Source of the DNA: Treponema sp.
GTDB taxonomy: Bacteria > Spirochaetota > Spirochaetia > Treponematales > Treponemataceae
Direction of reading: 5' to 3'
DNA: 64,000 nt
Assembly (NCBI GenBank): GCA_017449285.1
Contig: JAFSJX010000020.1
Coordinates: forward strand, 1 to 64,000
Part shown: piece by piece, positions 50,228 through 59,421 of the stretch
How positions within the stretch are numbered: the stretch's first letter is position 1
How the letters are laid out: each line of letters opens with the position of its first letter
Notes under the pieces: model-generated
What the model was told of the DNA's origin: nothing
Database searches by the model: none
The model's input: the letters and a program-made list of their open reading frames with translations, nothing else
Program-made: the position numbers and the translations under genes

Positions 50228-51784
50228 CTACAAATTTGATACTGCATCAATAAGCGCAAGCGGCGTAAGCGCAAAGTCATTCTTAAAACGACAGGAAGCC
50301 AATGCGTGTGCAAGGCTAGCAGAAATCGTTGCGTCCAAAGGTGTATATCCTTGCGCAAGCAACGAACAAATCAGCCCCGCAAGCACATCTCCACTCCCCG
50401 CCTTTGCAAGACAATTTTTTCCCAGCGGATTAACGAATAACTTGAATTGCGCGCCATCAAATGTTCCTATCATCGGATTTGCGCCTTTGACCAAAAGAAC
50501 CACCTTTGGGAACGCACGGCAAAATGTTTCCATCAGCGCGGGTCTTTCAATTACACAGTCTGAAATTGTGTAATTACCTAAACCGCAAAGCGCGAGCAAC
50601 GACTGATATTCCTTCGGGTGAGGAGTCAGCACAATTCCGCCTAGCGTATCCGTTGACCGCTTCTGTAAAAAATCGCGCAGACCGTCGGAAAAAAATGCGT
50701 CCGCATCAATTACACACGGAATTTCAGCATGAGCGCAGAGCCAGTCAAAATAAGGGGTCGCCGTTCCGTCTGTCCTGCCCAAGCCCATACCCAGTGCGAC
50801 TGCCGTTGTATTTGCGGGGAAATCAGTTGCAGCCATCAGTTCGGGCGAAACTTCGGGTAATTCCGTTTTTTCAAATGCCGTTCCCAGCCGCACAAGCGAA
50901 ACCAAACCCGCGCCAAAATGCAATGCCGCTTCGCCCGCAATGCACGAAGCCCCGATTTTTTCTCCGCTCACCACTGCCACATGACCAAAACTGCCTTTGT
51001 TCACCAATTTTTTTTTGCGATGCGGAAGAACCACATCCGAGGTCTCCAGCAACATCGCCGCCGCAGTTGAGCCAACGCCAGCAGCATTGCCCGCACCACC
51101 GATTAGGACAGATTCAAAAAGCATACGGCTTACGCCCAGATTCTCGCACGTCACCTGCCCTACAAAATCTTTTGCCGCATCGCCATACAAAGAGCATTTG
51201 AGCGCACCCATCGTCACCGTGCAGTCAGCGCAAAAACCGCCGTCCGCAACAGAACCATTCTCGCGAACTCCCGTCGGCACGTCACACGCAATTCTTATGC
51301 CTTTCGCCCGATTCACCCGCAAACATAACGCTGCCACCCGTTCATCCAATGCACCGTGAAACCCGCTTCCAAATATGCAGTCAACAATGCAATCCGCCCT
51401 GGCAATCAAATTTTCTGCTTCGTCCGCAGCCTCCGTCCGTACAAAACGAACGCCACACTTTTCCGCCCGTTCCGCCTGCAATCTGCACAAATCGCTTTTC
51501 GGCTCTGCGCACAAAATCACCACGGGAACAATAGGCATCGCCCCGCCAGAACCAAATCCCGCAAGCCGCCGTGCCAACGCATATCCGTCCGCACCATTAT
51601 TCCCGCTTCCGCACAGAATCACCACCCGCCGTTCCGCAGGTTTTTCCGTAATCTGCATAAGCCGCTGAACCACCGCCCGCTCCAACGCAACGGCAGCATT
51701 TTCCATCATTACTTCTTCCGTCAGCCCATACCGCTCACGAACCGCCTTGTCCAAAACACGCGTATCCAAAAAAAGAGATTGCAT
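50228..51784 (-). CDS. nnr: Bifunctional NAD(P)H-hydrate epimerase / ADP-dependent dehydratase
   Basis: A 518-residue repair enzyme for hydrated NAD(P)H. The epimerase (YjeF-N) part spans 1-220: EVMMENAAVALERAVVQRL, RRVVILCGSGNNGADGYALA (near 50) and IVDCIFGSGFHGALDE. The dehydratase part is a ribokinase-like domain from about 235: NKGSFGHVAVVSGEKIGASC, ALGMGLGRTDGTATPYFDWL, CVIDADAFFSD, LTPHPKEYQSLL, and GKNCLAKAGSGDVLAGLICS (near 463, nucleotide and catalytic Asp loop). Both halves look complete. It is separate from the following MATE gene by 47 bases. Confidence 0.95.
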   Translation of the reverse strand: MQSLFLDTRVLDKAVRERYGLTEEVMMENAAVALERAVVQRLMQITEKPAERRVVILCGSGNNGADGYALARRLAGFGSGGAMPIVPVVILCAEPKSDLCRLQAERAEKCGVRFVRTEAADEAENLIARADCIVDCIFGSGFHGALDERVAALCLRVNRAKGIRIACDVPTGVRENGSVADGGFCADCTVTMGALKCSLYGDAAKDFVGQVTCENLGVSRMLFESVLIGGAGNAAGVGSTAAAMLLETSDVVLPHRKKKLVNKGSFGHVAVVSGEKIGASCIAGEAALHFGAGLVSLVRLGTAFEKTELPEVSPELMAATDFPANTTAVALGMGLGRTDGTATPYFDWLCAHAEIPCVIDADAFFSDGLRDFLQKRSTDTLGGIVLTPHPKEYQSLLALCGLGNYTISDCVIERPALMETFCRAFPKVVLLVKGANPMIGTFDGAQFKLFVNPLGKNCLAKAGSGDVLAGLICSLLAQGYTPLDATISASLAHALASCRFKNDFALTPLALIDAVSNL

Positions 51785-51831
51785 AAAGAGAGTATAACAG
51801 ATTTATAGAGAATTAGCACTAATGCCGTACC

Positions 51832-53217
51832 TTAAATTACCCGTTTTTCCAGCCAGCGACCGTGCTTAAAGCGCACCACAAAGCAGATTGAACGGAATAC
51901 CCAATCAATGTACATACCAAACCACACACCGTACAGCGCGAGGCTCGTGTTTCCAGGATAGCGGCGCAAAATCCATGACGCAATCAGATAACTGAACAAT
52001 ACCCGAAAGAGCCACATACTGATATTGCTTACCAGCATCGTAAATTTTGCATCGCCCGCCGCACGCAGACTGTTGGGCAAAGTAAACGCCAGTGGCCAAA
52101 TCAGTATGTTTCCCACCATGCAGGTACGGATAACGCCAGCCGCCAGTTGTTTTGCCGCGTCGGAGATGTTGAAAACAGAAACCAGTTGCGGCGCGAACAC
52201 TAAAATAAGCGCGGAAAGCGTAGCCATGGCAATGTAGGTTTCGCGCATCAGTTTTTTTGCATAGTGAACCGCCTGTTCTTTTTCACCCGCGCCGATGCAC
52301 TGCCCCACCACCGTAACAGAAGCCAGTCCGATTGCGCTTCCGGGAATATTTGCAAAACTAGCGATGTTGTTGCAGATAGCATTCGCCGCAATCGCCACCG
52401 TGCCGAATCCCGACATAAACACCTGCACGGTCAGTTTTCCGATGTGGAACACGCTGTTCTCAATGCCGCTCGGAATTCCCACGCGAAGGATGCGCTTTAT
52501 CATCGTGCCGTTCCACTCAAAGCGAAAGATGTTGTCAAAGTGAATCACATTTTTCTTTTTGTCAGAAAGCAACACGAGCATCACTACGGCGGCGACCACA
52601 CGGCTTGCCAGCGTTGCAATGCCCGCACCTGCCACACCGATTTTTGCCCCGTAAATCAGCACCGCATTCCCGCCAATGTTCGTCAAGTTCATCAAGATGC
52701 TCACTTTCAGGCTCAACTTGCTGTTCCCCATCGAACGAAACAAAGCGGCGGAACTGCTGTACACGGCAAGGAACGGAAACGAGATTGCCACCCAAAAGAA
52801 ATAGGTAATCGCATTCTGCAGAACGTCAGCCTCGCTCTTGCCGTACATCCATGTCAGAATCTGCGTGCGGAACGGAACACACACTGCGATAATCAGCATA
52901 CCCGCAAACAGCGACAAGTTCAGAAGTTGCTTTGCCGCCACGCACGCCGCCCGCGCGTCCTTATGCCCCAAATACTGGCTTGAAACCACCGCGCCGCCTG
53001 TCGCAAATGCCGCAAACAATTGAATCATCAGCTGGCTGAACTGGTCAATCAAGGAAACACCGCTTACGCCCGCCTCTCCAATCGAAGAAACCATCAGCGT
53101 ATCACATGCCCCGATTGTCATCGCCAAAAACTGCTCCGCAATCAGCGGCAAAATCAGTTTCGCAAGATATGCACGAGAAAACAATAGCTGTGGGCGCAAG
53201 GATTCTTCGGGCATCAC
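51832..53217 (-). CDS. MATE-family multidrug/Na+ efflux protein
   Basis: A 461-residue protein with 12 predicted transmembrane helices in two MatE repeats. Repeat 1 has ILPLIAEQFLAMTIGACDTL, MVSSIGEAGVSGVSLIDQF and FATGGAVVSSQYLGHKDARA. Repeat 2 has GIPSGIENSVFHIGKLTVQV and IPGSAIGLASVTVVGQCIGA, with the typical 'G-x-A-x-G-x-G-x-x-Q' style of the family. Such proteins export cationic compounds in exchange for Na+ or H+. Its start overlaps the MscS-like stop by 4 bases, so the two are cotranscribed with MscS first. Confidence 0.92.
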   Translation of the reverse strand: MMPEESLRPQLLFSRAYLAKLILPLIAEQFLAMTIGACDTLMVSSIGEAGVSGVSLIDQFSQLMIQLFAAFATGGAVVSSQYLGHKDARAACVAAKQLLNLSLFAGMLIIAVCVPFRTQILTWMYGKSEADVLQNAITYFFWVAISFPFLAVYSSSAALFRSMGNSKLSLKVSILMNLTNIGGNAVLIYGAKIGVAGAGIATLASRVVAAVVMLVLLSDKKKNVIHFDNIFRFEWNGTMIKRILRVGIPSGIENSVFHIGKLTVQVFMSGFGTVAIAANAICNNIASFANIPGSAIGLASVTVVGQCIGAGEKEQAVHYAKKLMRETYIAMATLSALILVFAPQLVSVFNISDAAKQLAAGVIRTCMVGNILIWPLAFTLPNSLRAAGDAKFTMLVSNISMWLFRVLFSYLIASWILRRYPGNTSLALYGVWFGMYIDWVFRSICFVVRFKHGRWLEKRVI

Positions 53218-54122
53218 ACCTCAGTCGCTTTTGGCATTGTATCTTCGTTCAGAATCGTCACGTCCATACGGTTGAACGGAATATTTATTCCTTCTTCGCG
53301 ACAGATTTTTGCCACTTCCTTGCACACGTCACTCTTAGTCTGGAAAAAGTCCGTTCGCCTGCACCACACAATCAGGTTCATCGAAATGCCACTTTCTCCC
53401 AAAGCCACATACCAGACAGCGGGCGCATAGTTATCGTTATCGGTAATCACTGTAGGACACCGCGCTGGAACTTTGCGAATCGCTTCCATAGTCTTATCCA
53501 AATCGCTGGAATAATCCACGGAAAATTCAAACACGTAGCGACGATATTCATAACTGGAAAAATTCTTGAGTTTGTTGTTGATAATCGTTGAATTCGGAAT
53601 CCGAATTAACTGATTGTCCGCCGTATGTACCCGAACAGAAAGAAAACTGATGGTGTCAACCGTACCGCTCACGCCGTCAATCTCAATAAAATCTCCCGGC
53701 TTCATCGTCTTTTCAGTCAACACGAAAATGCCGCTAATCAGATTGCTCACGGAAGTCTGTGCCGCAAAACCAAGCGCAACACCGGCAATTCCCGCCGCTC
53801 CCCAAACCGCACTTAATTTGATGCCGAACAAACCAAGCACATACATCACAATCAGCACATAAAACGTGTAACTCACTACCTTGGAAATCACCTTGACGGT
53901 AGAAGCCTTCATTTTTTTGGACGCATTTTTAGTAATCAGCCGCTTGATGACCCGATAAACCACATAAAACGCCAGAATTGTAACAAGGCTTCCCACCAAA
54001 TGCGACATATTGTGCCAGGTAATGAATTCCTGTAAATCTGCAATGTGCAGTAACGTTTTTGTTTCGCTTATTGCACTTTCTCCCAAATGGCGTACACCCT
54101 CAATCACATTCGTCTCTTCCAT
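53214..54122 (-). CDS. Small-conductance mechanosensitive channel (MscS family)
   Basis: A 302-residue inner-membrane channel with three N-terminal transmembrane helices. The pore helix and following beta domain are typical: WGAAGIAGVALGFAAQTSVS (Gly/Ala packing of TM3, near 130), NLISGIFVLTEKTMKPGDFI, then EIDGVSGTVDTISFLSVRVH and LIRIPNSTIINNKLKNFSSY. The C-terminal alpha/beta domain ends SDVCKEVAKICREEGINIPF. It releases solutes on hypo-osmotic shock. An SD is not obvious; the 45-residue membrane protein ends upstream on the other side of a short gap. The MATE gene follows with ATGA overlap. Confidence 0.93.
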   Translation of the reverse strand: MEETNVIEGVRHLGESAISETKTLLHIADLQEFITWHNMSHLVGSLVTILAFYVVYRVIKRLITKNASKKMKASTVKVISKVVSYTFYVLIVMYVLGLFGIKLSAVWGAAGIAGVALGFAAQTSVSNLISGIFVLTEKTMKPGDFIEIDGVSGTVDTISFLSVRVHTADNQLIRIPNSTIINNKLKNFSSYEYRRYVFEFSVDYSSDLDKTMEAIRKVPARCPTVITDNDNYAPAVWYVALGESGISMNLIVWCRRTDFFQTKSDVCKEVAKICREEGINIPFNRMDVTILNEDTMPKATEV

Positions 54123-54145
54123 AAAATTGAATTTCCTCGCACCTG

Positions 54146-54283
54146 CTATTCATATTTTTCATCATTGCCGCGAAAATGTTCCATGAGCGACACACGGTTT
54201 GGCTTAAAAATCATCCGCACCAACCCCACAATCATCAGCACCACGAGCATTCCCACAATCACCGTACAGACAATCCCAAACAT
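54146..54283 (-). CDS. Small single-pass membrane protein
   Basis: A 45-residue ORF: ATG 54283 has GGAGG 5 bases upstream, which decides the start. MFGIVCTVIVGMLVVLMIVG is one long hydrophobic helix, followed by a basic stretch (RMIFKPNRVSLMEHFRGNDE). The stop is 23 bases before the MscS-like start, so cotranscription is possible. It resembles no family I know; the good SD, helix and charge pattern (positive inside) suggest it is real. Confidence 0.55.
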   Translation of the reverse strand: MFGIVCTVIVGMLVVLMIVGLVRMIFKPNRVSLMEHFRGNDEKYE

Positions 54284-54298
54284 GCACGCCTCCATTTT

Positions 54299-54422
54299 TT
54301 GAAGGGGGAAGTCTCCCCCTCGCTCCAAACGACCGCTGCGCTATCGTTTTCTGCTACCCTCTCTGCGGGGCAATTATTTTGCTTTTCAGCCCCGCAACGC
54401 CCCGCAATTTTTGTGCGGGGGT
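54299..54422 (-). repeat. Dispersed intergenic repeat, family C, copy 2
   Basis: Contains GGGGGAAGTCTCCCCC, GCTACCCTCTCTGCGGGG and CCCCGCAACGCCCCGC, the inverse of the blocks at 46378-46527. A further palindrome CCCCGCA-attttt-TGCGGGG sits at its end. It separates the membrane-protein gene from nth. Confidence 0.75.
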
Positions 54423-54440
54423 TCACGTAGCGAGTACACC

Positions 54441-55073
54441 TTATTCATTCCGCTTGCACACATCATTCAAAAAGCATTCATCGCATTTTGGCTTGCGCGC
54501 CGTACAGATATACCGACCGTGCAGAATCAGCCAGTGATGCGCGTGTTCCAGATACTGCGGCGGAATGCGCTCCAAAAGCGATTGCTCCACTTCCAGCGGC
54601 GTTTTTCCTTCTGCAAGCCCAATTTTTGGGCTGACCCGCAACAAATGTGTATCCACAGGCATGGTCGGCTCACCCCAGACCACATTCAGCACCACGTTCG
54701 CCGTCTTTCGACCAACTCCGGGCAACGTCATCAGCGCATCACGGTCATGCGGAACCTCGCCGTCAAAGTTTTCCAAAAGCAGACGACTCAATTCTATCAC
54801 GTGCGCCGCTTTTGTTCTATATAATCCAATTGATTTTATGTAGGGAATCAGCCCGTCCACTCCAAGCGCAACCATCTTTTGCGGTGTGTCGGCAATCTCG
54901 TATAGAGAAGCCGTCGCCTTGTTCACGCTCTTGTCCGTTGTCTGCGCAGAAAGCACCACGCTTACCAGGAGCGTAAAGGGCGATGACCAGTGCAGTTCTG
55001 ACTTGGGATGTGGATTTCGTGCTTTAAATCGCTCCATCACTTCGCGGATTTCTACTTCAGAAAGCAAAGTCAT
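54441..55073 (-). CDS. nth: Endonuclease III
   Basis: A 210-residue DNA glycosylase/AP lyase of base-excision repair. The start is ATG 55073, overlapping the upstream stop (ATGA). Features: SPFTLLVSVVLSAQTTDKSV, helix-hairpin-helix with catalytic Lys HDRDALMTLPGVGRKTANVV (near 105-124), catalytic Asp in TMPVDTHLLRVSPKIGL, and the C-terminal iron-sulfur motif CTARKPKCDECFLNDVC (C-x6-C-x2-C-x5-C). All key residues are present and length is normal. It is coupled to a DUF1275 membrane protein, for which no repair link is known. Confidence 0.96.
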   Translation of the reverse strand: MTLLSEVEIREVMERFKARNPHPKSELHWSSPFTLLVSVVLSAQTTDKSVNKATASLYEIADTPQKMVALGVDGLIPYIKSIGLYRTKAAHVIELSRLLLENFDGEVPHDRDALMTLPGVGRKTANVVLNVVWGEPTMPVDTHLLRVSPKIGLAEGKTPLEVEQSLLERIPPQYLEHAHHWLILHGRYICTARKPKCDECFLNDVCKRNE

Positions 55074-55726
55074 ATATATTTTATCTCCATCACCCCTGCC
55101 GTAACAATCGGCACGAATGCACCTAAAAATCCTGCGTTGCCGCAAAAGCGCCAGCAGAACCATCCTGCTGTCACACCGGCATAAAAGAACAGCAGTGTCG
55201 CGCCCATAAATTTTGCCTTGAGGACTTGGCTTTTGTCACCGTTTGCCCATACTTCTGTAAGCGCAGACACAAGCTGCCTCACATTGTTACTTGAAAAAAT
55301 CGTAGAGTTTTTGTAGCCGTAAGCTCCCACAAAGGCGCACCACTGAAAAGGCATGGCAAAAAGCGTGGGGTAGAGATAGAACATAAGCGGCAGATTCCCT
55401 TCAATCGGAAAACGCCACATGGCAAGGCAGGCAAGCCCGTCAATTCCCAAGGCAAGCAGTTTGGTGTTCAGCCGCGTATGCTTGGGAAGCCAGGTGGCAA
55501 GAAAAATGGCAAGAACATAGAGCATAAACCCCACCCCATGCAAAAGCACCGTCTTCCAATTTCCGCCGAACAGCCCTATGACCAGTTCCATCAGATTGAC
55601 CGTCTGTGCCGAGCCAAACTGATGCGCCGCATTCACCAGCGGAAAGATTCCCAGCCACCCGCCTATCCCGGCAACGAGGTAATGAATATGTGCTTCACGA
55701 TTTTGTTGCATAAAAAAGTGTATCAT
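55070..55726 (-). CDS. DUF1275 (YoaK family) membrane protein
   Basis: About 218 residues from ATG 55726 (MIHFFMQQNREAHIHYLVAG); starts at 55711 (MQQNREAH) or further upstream are possible because no clear SD helps. Family features include the 'G-x-x-D/N-x'-like first helix LVAGIGGWLGIFPLVNAAHQ, FVGAYGYKNSTIFSSNN and SALTEVWANGDKSQVL (the basic loop before the last helices). Six transmembrane helices are likely. Function is unknown in the family. Its stop overlaps the start of nth. Confidence 0.78.
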   Translation of the reverse strand: MIHFFMQQNREAHIHYLVAGIGGWLGIFPLVNAAHQFGSAQTVNLMELVIGLFGGNWKTVLLHGVGFMLYVLAIFLATWLPKHTRLNTKLLALGIDGLACLAMWRFPIEGNLPLMFYLYPTLFAMPFQWCAFVGAYGYKNSTIFSSNNVRQLVSALTEVWANGDKSQVLKAKFMGATLLFFYAGVTAGWFCWRFCGNAGFLGAFVPIVTAGVMEIKYI

Positions 55727-56328
55727 AGAGCGCAAAAAAGAAAAACCCTGCACAAAAAGGTTCGGCATGTTCGTGCAGGCTGGGGTAATAGTGTCCAAGG
55801 CAAACGCATTATAATCCATTCACAAGTAAGACAAAAAGGGCACAGGTAAAAGTGTCTCAGCAAAAACGAAAAATGAGTCCGCTTACGGAAAAGCGCGTCT
55901 GGTTCGCACGCTGAGAGGATTGGAACTTGGTCTCGCTTCGCTCGCCCTCTCAGAGTGCTCATTCAGCCGCTTACTTTTCCTACGCTGCCTCATTTTTCGC
56001 TTCGTGGCTCAATGCAATACCTCCACTCACCCCCTTTTTGTCTGCATGGCAAACGCTTTTGTATGCGCTCGCCATGTGTATCGGCTGGAGGAAGGGAGGA
56101 AATTCAGCAAAAAGGCTATAGTGAAAGCGGGGCAACAAGACCGCTTTGAGCGGGGCGAGCGTAAGCAAGTCCAATACCTATTACGCTCAACCGCGGGGCT
56201 TGCTTGACACGCTGCAACGGTAGCCTTTTTGCTGCACATCCATTTCATTTGTCCAGCCGATATTCAAGCACGGTATCTATAATGCGTTTGCCCTGTAATA
56301 GTGTCTGGTTTACCGCAAGCGTAATCAG
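55727..56328. other. 600-base intergenic region with inverted repeats, no supported gene
   Basis: All short frames here lack an SD and recognisable product. An 8-bp inverted repeat CTGAGAGG (55911-55918) / CCTCTCAG (55946-55953) encloses GCTTCGCTCGC, and the 56105-56234 element follows. Composition is locally GC-rich like the repeat families elsewhere in the window. Promoter-like sequence for a small RNA is not convincing. Confidence 0.6.
56105..56234. repeat. 130-bp element with perfect 14-bp terminal inverted repeats
   Basis: CAGCAAAAAGGCTA (56105-56118) and TAGCCTTTTTGCTG (56221-56234) are exact inverted copies 102 bases apart. Between them is a further partial palindrome (ACCGCTTTGAGCGG). 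Size and ends fit a miniature mobile element or a long hairpin RNA. Confidence 0.6.
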
Positions 56329-57507
56329 TTATTTCACAGCCTTTTTGAGGGCCTCTACTTTGTCCGTCTTTTCCCAGCTAAATTCAGGGCGACCAAAATG
56401 ACCGTAAGAAGCCGTAGGGCGATAAATCGGGCGTTTTAAATCCAGCGTCTTGATGATGCCAGCGGGGGTGCAATCGAACACTTCTTTTACGGCTTCGCTG
56501 ATTTTTACATCTGCGACTTTGCCCGTGCCAAAGGTGTCAATCATCACGGAAACAGGGAACGGAACGCCGATTGCGTATGCCAACTGCACTTCACAGCGGT
56601 CTGCAAGACCGGCGGCCACAACATTCTTTGCGATGTAGCGTGCCATGTATGCGGCAGAACGGTCTACCTTGCTGGGGTCTTTGCCACTGAATGCGCCGCC
56701 TCCGTGACGACCCATGCCGCCGTAGGTGTCCACAATGATTTTGCGCCCAGTCAAGCCAGTGTCACCAAAAGGACCGCCGATAACGAAACGTCCAGTTGGG
56801 TTTATGTAGTATTTGGTGTTTTTGTCCAAAAGCCCGGTGGATTCAAGTTCCGGCTTGATGATTTCTTCAATAACACCTTCTTTAATCGTCTCGTAACTTA
56901 CTTCGGGGTCATGCTGATGGCTGATGACCACTGTGTCAATTCTGACAGGCTTGTGACCTTCGTATTCAATTGTCACCTGGCTTTTTGCGTCCGGGCGAAG
57001 CCATGCGATTGTCTTGTTCTTGCGTAAGCGTGTGGCGCGGTGCAAAAGATTGTGAGCATACATAATCGGAGCGGGCATCAGTTCCGGGGTTTCGTTACAG
57101 GCGAAGCCGAACATCATGCCCTGGTCGCCTGCGCCTTGCAAACCTTTGAATTCCGCAAGACCACGACCCTCTACACCCTGATCAATGTCAGGGCTTTGGG
57201 CGTGAATCATGTTCAGAACCGCCATTGAATTGCAGTCCAAGCCGTAATCGCTGTTGGTATAGCCGATGTCTTTTGCCACATCACGGGCAACCTGCTGAAA
57301 ATCCACATAAGTCTTTGTGGTCAGTTCGCCGCCAATCAGCACGAGTGCGGTAGAAGCAAACGTCTCGCAGGCAACGTGACTTTCCGGGTCTTTTTCAAGA
57401 CACGCGTCCAGAATGGCATCAGAAATTTGGTCACACAATTTGTCGGGATGACCTTCGCCGACAGACTCAGAGGTAAAAAGATAGTGGTTGTTAGATAAGA
57501 TAGACAT
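56329..57507 (-). CDS. metK: S-adenosylmethionine synthetase
   Basis: A 392-residue enzyme making S-adenosylmethionine from ATP and methionine. Signature blocks: [20 protein letters not shown] (near 11), [20 protein letters not shown] (near 126), and [20 protein letters not shown] (P-loop-like, near 270). Catalytic His in GEGHPDK, Asp in GAGDQG and Lys in GKDPSK are present. GGAG lies 7 bases before ATG. It has a ~90-base 5' leader and its own promoter. The window's many SAM-dependent methylases all rely on its product. Confidence 0.98.
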   Translation of the reverse strand: MSILSNNHYLFTSESVGEGHPDKLCDQISDAILDACLEKDPESHVACETFASTALVLIGGELTTKTYVDFQQVARDVAKDIGYTNSDYGLDCNSMAVLNMIHAQSPDIDQGVEGRGLAEFKGLQGAGDQGMMFGFACNETPELMPAPIMYAHNLLHRATRLRKNKTIAWLRPDAKSQVTIEYEGHKPVRIDTVVISHQHDPEVSYETIKEGVIEEIIKPELESTGLLDKNTKYYINPTGRFVIGGPFGDTGLTGRKIIVDTYGGMGRHGGGAFSGKDPSKVDRSAAYMARYIAKNVVAAGLADRCEVQLAYAIGVPFPVSVMIDTFGTGKVADVKISEAVKEVFDCTPAGIIKTLDLKRPIYRPTASYGHFGRPEFSWEKTDKVEALKKAVK

Positions 57508-57522
57508 AAGCGTCTCCTATTT

Positions 57523-57625
57523 AGCAAGATTTGCTCCCTCATACAAAGAAGCACCCGTCTGCAATTTGGATAAATCAACGGGAAATAATTAAAGATATTA
57601 TACAACAAAACAAGAGATTTCTCAA
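57523..57625 (-). promoter_or_regulatory. metK promoter and structured leader
   Basis: Reverse strand: -35 TTGAGA (57620-57625), 17-bp spacer, -10 TATAAT (57597-57602). The leader holds a CCCGT/ACGGG stem (57554-57558 / 57578-57582) and AGCAA/TTGCT (57523-57527 / 57531-57535) just before the SD. It does not match a SAM riboswitch class that I can recognise. Confidence 0.6.
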
Positions 57626-57702
57626 TGAATTTTTTTGATTTTCTAAACTAATTTGTTTTCCCTTGTCGCTTTTTTCGTTATACTATGTGTGCGAGGTGGA
57701 AC

Positions 57703-59064
57703 ATGCTTTTTTCTCCTGTTGAAATTCAAGAAACCGTAAATATGTTTATGCGCCAAAAACTTGATGTACGCGCAATTACGATGGGCATTTCTTTGCGGGA
57801 TTGTGCCTGTGCGGACGGAAAGGAAAGTCGGCAACGGATGTACGACAAGATTATGCGCTATGCGGGTAAACTCGTTACTACGGGGCAAGACATTGAAAAA
57901 GAATTCGGTGTGCCAATTATCAACAAACGAATTTCCGTTACGCCGATTAGCCTTGTTGCGGAAGCGAGCGGAGAACAGGATTTTACCGACTGGGCAATAA
58001 CACTGGACAAGATTGCCAAGGAACTGAACGTAGACTTTGTGGGCGGATTTAGTGCGCTCGTACAAAAAGGCATTACTCCCGGAGACCAAATTCTTCTGAA
58101 CTCAATTCCACACGCTATGGCAGTGACTGACCGCGTATGTTCTTCTATAAATGTCGGGTCCACAAAAAGCGGAATCAATATGAACGCCGTAAAACTGATG
58201 GGCGACATTCTCAAAAAGACAGCGGAAGCCACCAAGGAAAAAGACAGCCTTGGTTGCGCAAAAGTCGTTGTGTTCTGTAATGCGCCAGAAGACAATCCGT
58301 TTATGGCGGGTGCATTCCACGGTGTTGGAGAGGCGGATGCGGTTATCAATGTGGGCGTTTCTGGCCCCGGCGTAATTCTTGCTGCCGCCCGCGAATACAA
58401 AGACCAGCCGATTGATGTGCTTGCCGATGGCATTAAAAAGATGGCGTTTAAGATTACGCGCATGGGGCAGTTAGTGGGGACGGAAGCGGCAAAACGGCTG
58501 GGAGTTCAGTTCGGTATTCTGGATTTGTCGCTTGCGCCTACGCCCGCAGTGGGAGACAGCGTTGCGCGTATTTTGGAAGAATGTGGCATTGAGGGAGCGG
58601 GCGCACCGGGAACGACGGCCGCTCTTGCCATGCTGACTGATATGGTCAAAAAAGGCGGCGTGATGGCAAGTACCAGCGTAGGCGGTTTGAGCGGCGCATT
58701 TATTCCTGTGAGCGAAGATGAGGGAATGATTAACGCGGTCAAGCAAGGCTCAATCAATCTGGAAAAACTGGAAGCGATGACCTGCGTGTGTTCCGTGGGA
58801 TTGGATATGATTGCAATTCCCGGAGACACTCCCGCCACCACAATCAGCGGCATCATCGCGGACGAAATGGCAATCGGTATGGTAAACAACAAGACTACCG
58901 CCGTCCGTCTTATTCCCGCGCTGGGCAAAAAAGCCGGTGACTGGGTTGAATTTGGCGGCTTACTCGGTGGTATGCCTGTGATGAGCGTAAGCAAATTCGG
59001 CTGTGCGGATTTTATCAACCGAGGGGGAAGAATTCCTGCGCCGATTCATTCGTTTAGAAACTAA
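57703..59064 (+). CDS. UPF0210/DUF711 (PFL-like) family protein
   Basis: A 453-residue protein from ATG 57703, with AGGTGG 5 bases upstream. Conserved stretches of this family are visible: [20 protein letters not shown] (near 28), [40 protein letters not shown] and [20 protein letters not shown], then [20 protein letters not shown]. The fold resembles glycyl-radical (PFL-like) barrels, but no Gly-radical motif is seen and the biochemical role is not established. It is usually encoded with an ACT-domain partner in other bacteria; none is adjacent here. Confidence 0.88.
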   Translation: MLFSPVEIQETVNMFMRQKLDVRAITMGISLRDCACADGKESRQRMYDKIMRYAGKLVTTGQDIEKEFGVPIINKRISVTPISLVAEASGEQDFTDWAITLDKIAKELNVDFVGGFSALVQKGITPGDQILLNSIPHAMAVTDRVCSSINVGSTKSGINMNAVKLMGDILKKTAEATKEKDSLGCAKVVVFCNAPEDNPFMAGAFHGVGEADAVINVGVSGPGVILAAAREYKDQPIDVLADGIKKMAFKITRMGQLVGTEAAKRLGVQFGILDLSLAPTPAVGDSVARILEECGIEGAGAPGTTAALAMLTDMVKKGGVMASTSVGGLSGAFIPVSEDEGMINAVKQGSINLEKLEAMTCVCSVGLDMIAIPGDTPATTISGIIADEMAIGMVNNKTTAVRLIPALGKKAGDWVEFGGLLGGMPVMSVSKFGCADFINRGGRIPAPIHSFRN

Positions 59065-59132
59065 TTGGTGGGGCAATACGTCATACAAAAAAAGAATATC
59101 TTGCAAACCATCGCAAACTCTATTTTTTTCGC

Positions 59133-59161
59133 TTGACGATTCTCCTGTCTACGTTTACAAT
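59133..59161 (+). promoter_or_regulatory. Promoter of the small membrane protein gene
   Basis: TTGACG (59133-59138), 17-bp spacer, TACAAT (59156-59161), 32 bases before ATG 59194, which has GAGGAG at a normal distance. Confidence 0.7.
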
Positions 59162-59193
59162 AATAATACACGGTTAGTTTTGAGGAGATTTTT

Positions 59194-59421
59194 ATGGCAG
59201 ATATAGCACAGATGACATCTATCGAAAAAGCGGCGGCTCGCGATGCAAAAGCAGCGGCACGTCAAGCAGCATTTGACAGACTTCCTGTTTTTATCCAGCT
59301 TTTGATTGGACTGGCAATTCTTGTAGGAATTGCAGTTGTCGGTTTTGTGATTCTTTGGGTAATTGACTTCGCTTTCCTTGACCTTGATCCTCTCGGAAGA
59401 TTGTTTGGTCTGATTAAATAA
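59194..59421 (+). CDS. Small membrane protein, 75 residues
   Basis: Starts MADIAQMTSIEKAAARDAKA with an Ala/Arg-rich amphipathic N-terminus, then one long hydrophobic helix (FIQLLIGLAILVGIAVVGFV, continuing ILWVIDFAFL), ending GRLFGLIK. The strong promoter and SD indicate good expression. No family recognised. It ends immediately before the convergent ModF-like gene, with no space for a separate terminator. Confidence 0.8.
   Translation: MADIAQMTSIEKAAARDAKAAARQAAFDRLPVFIQLLIGLAILVGIAVVGFVILWVIDFAFLDLDPLGRLFGLIK

Noticed and set aside
55920-56250. Overlapping short ORFs in the metK-DUF1275 gap
   Set aside because: Frames are open on both strands because the region is GC-rich and repetitive; none has an SD or family resemblance.
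57508-57602. SAM riboswitch in the metK leader
   Set aside because: Two short stems are visible but they do not match SAM-I, SAM-II or SMK consensus elements that I can recognise by eye.
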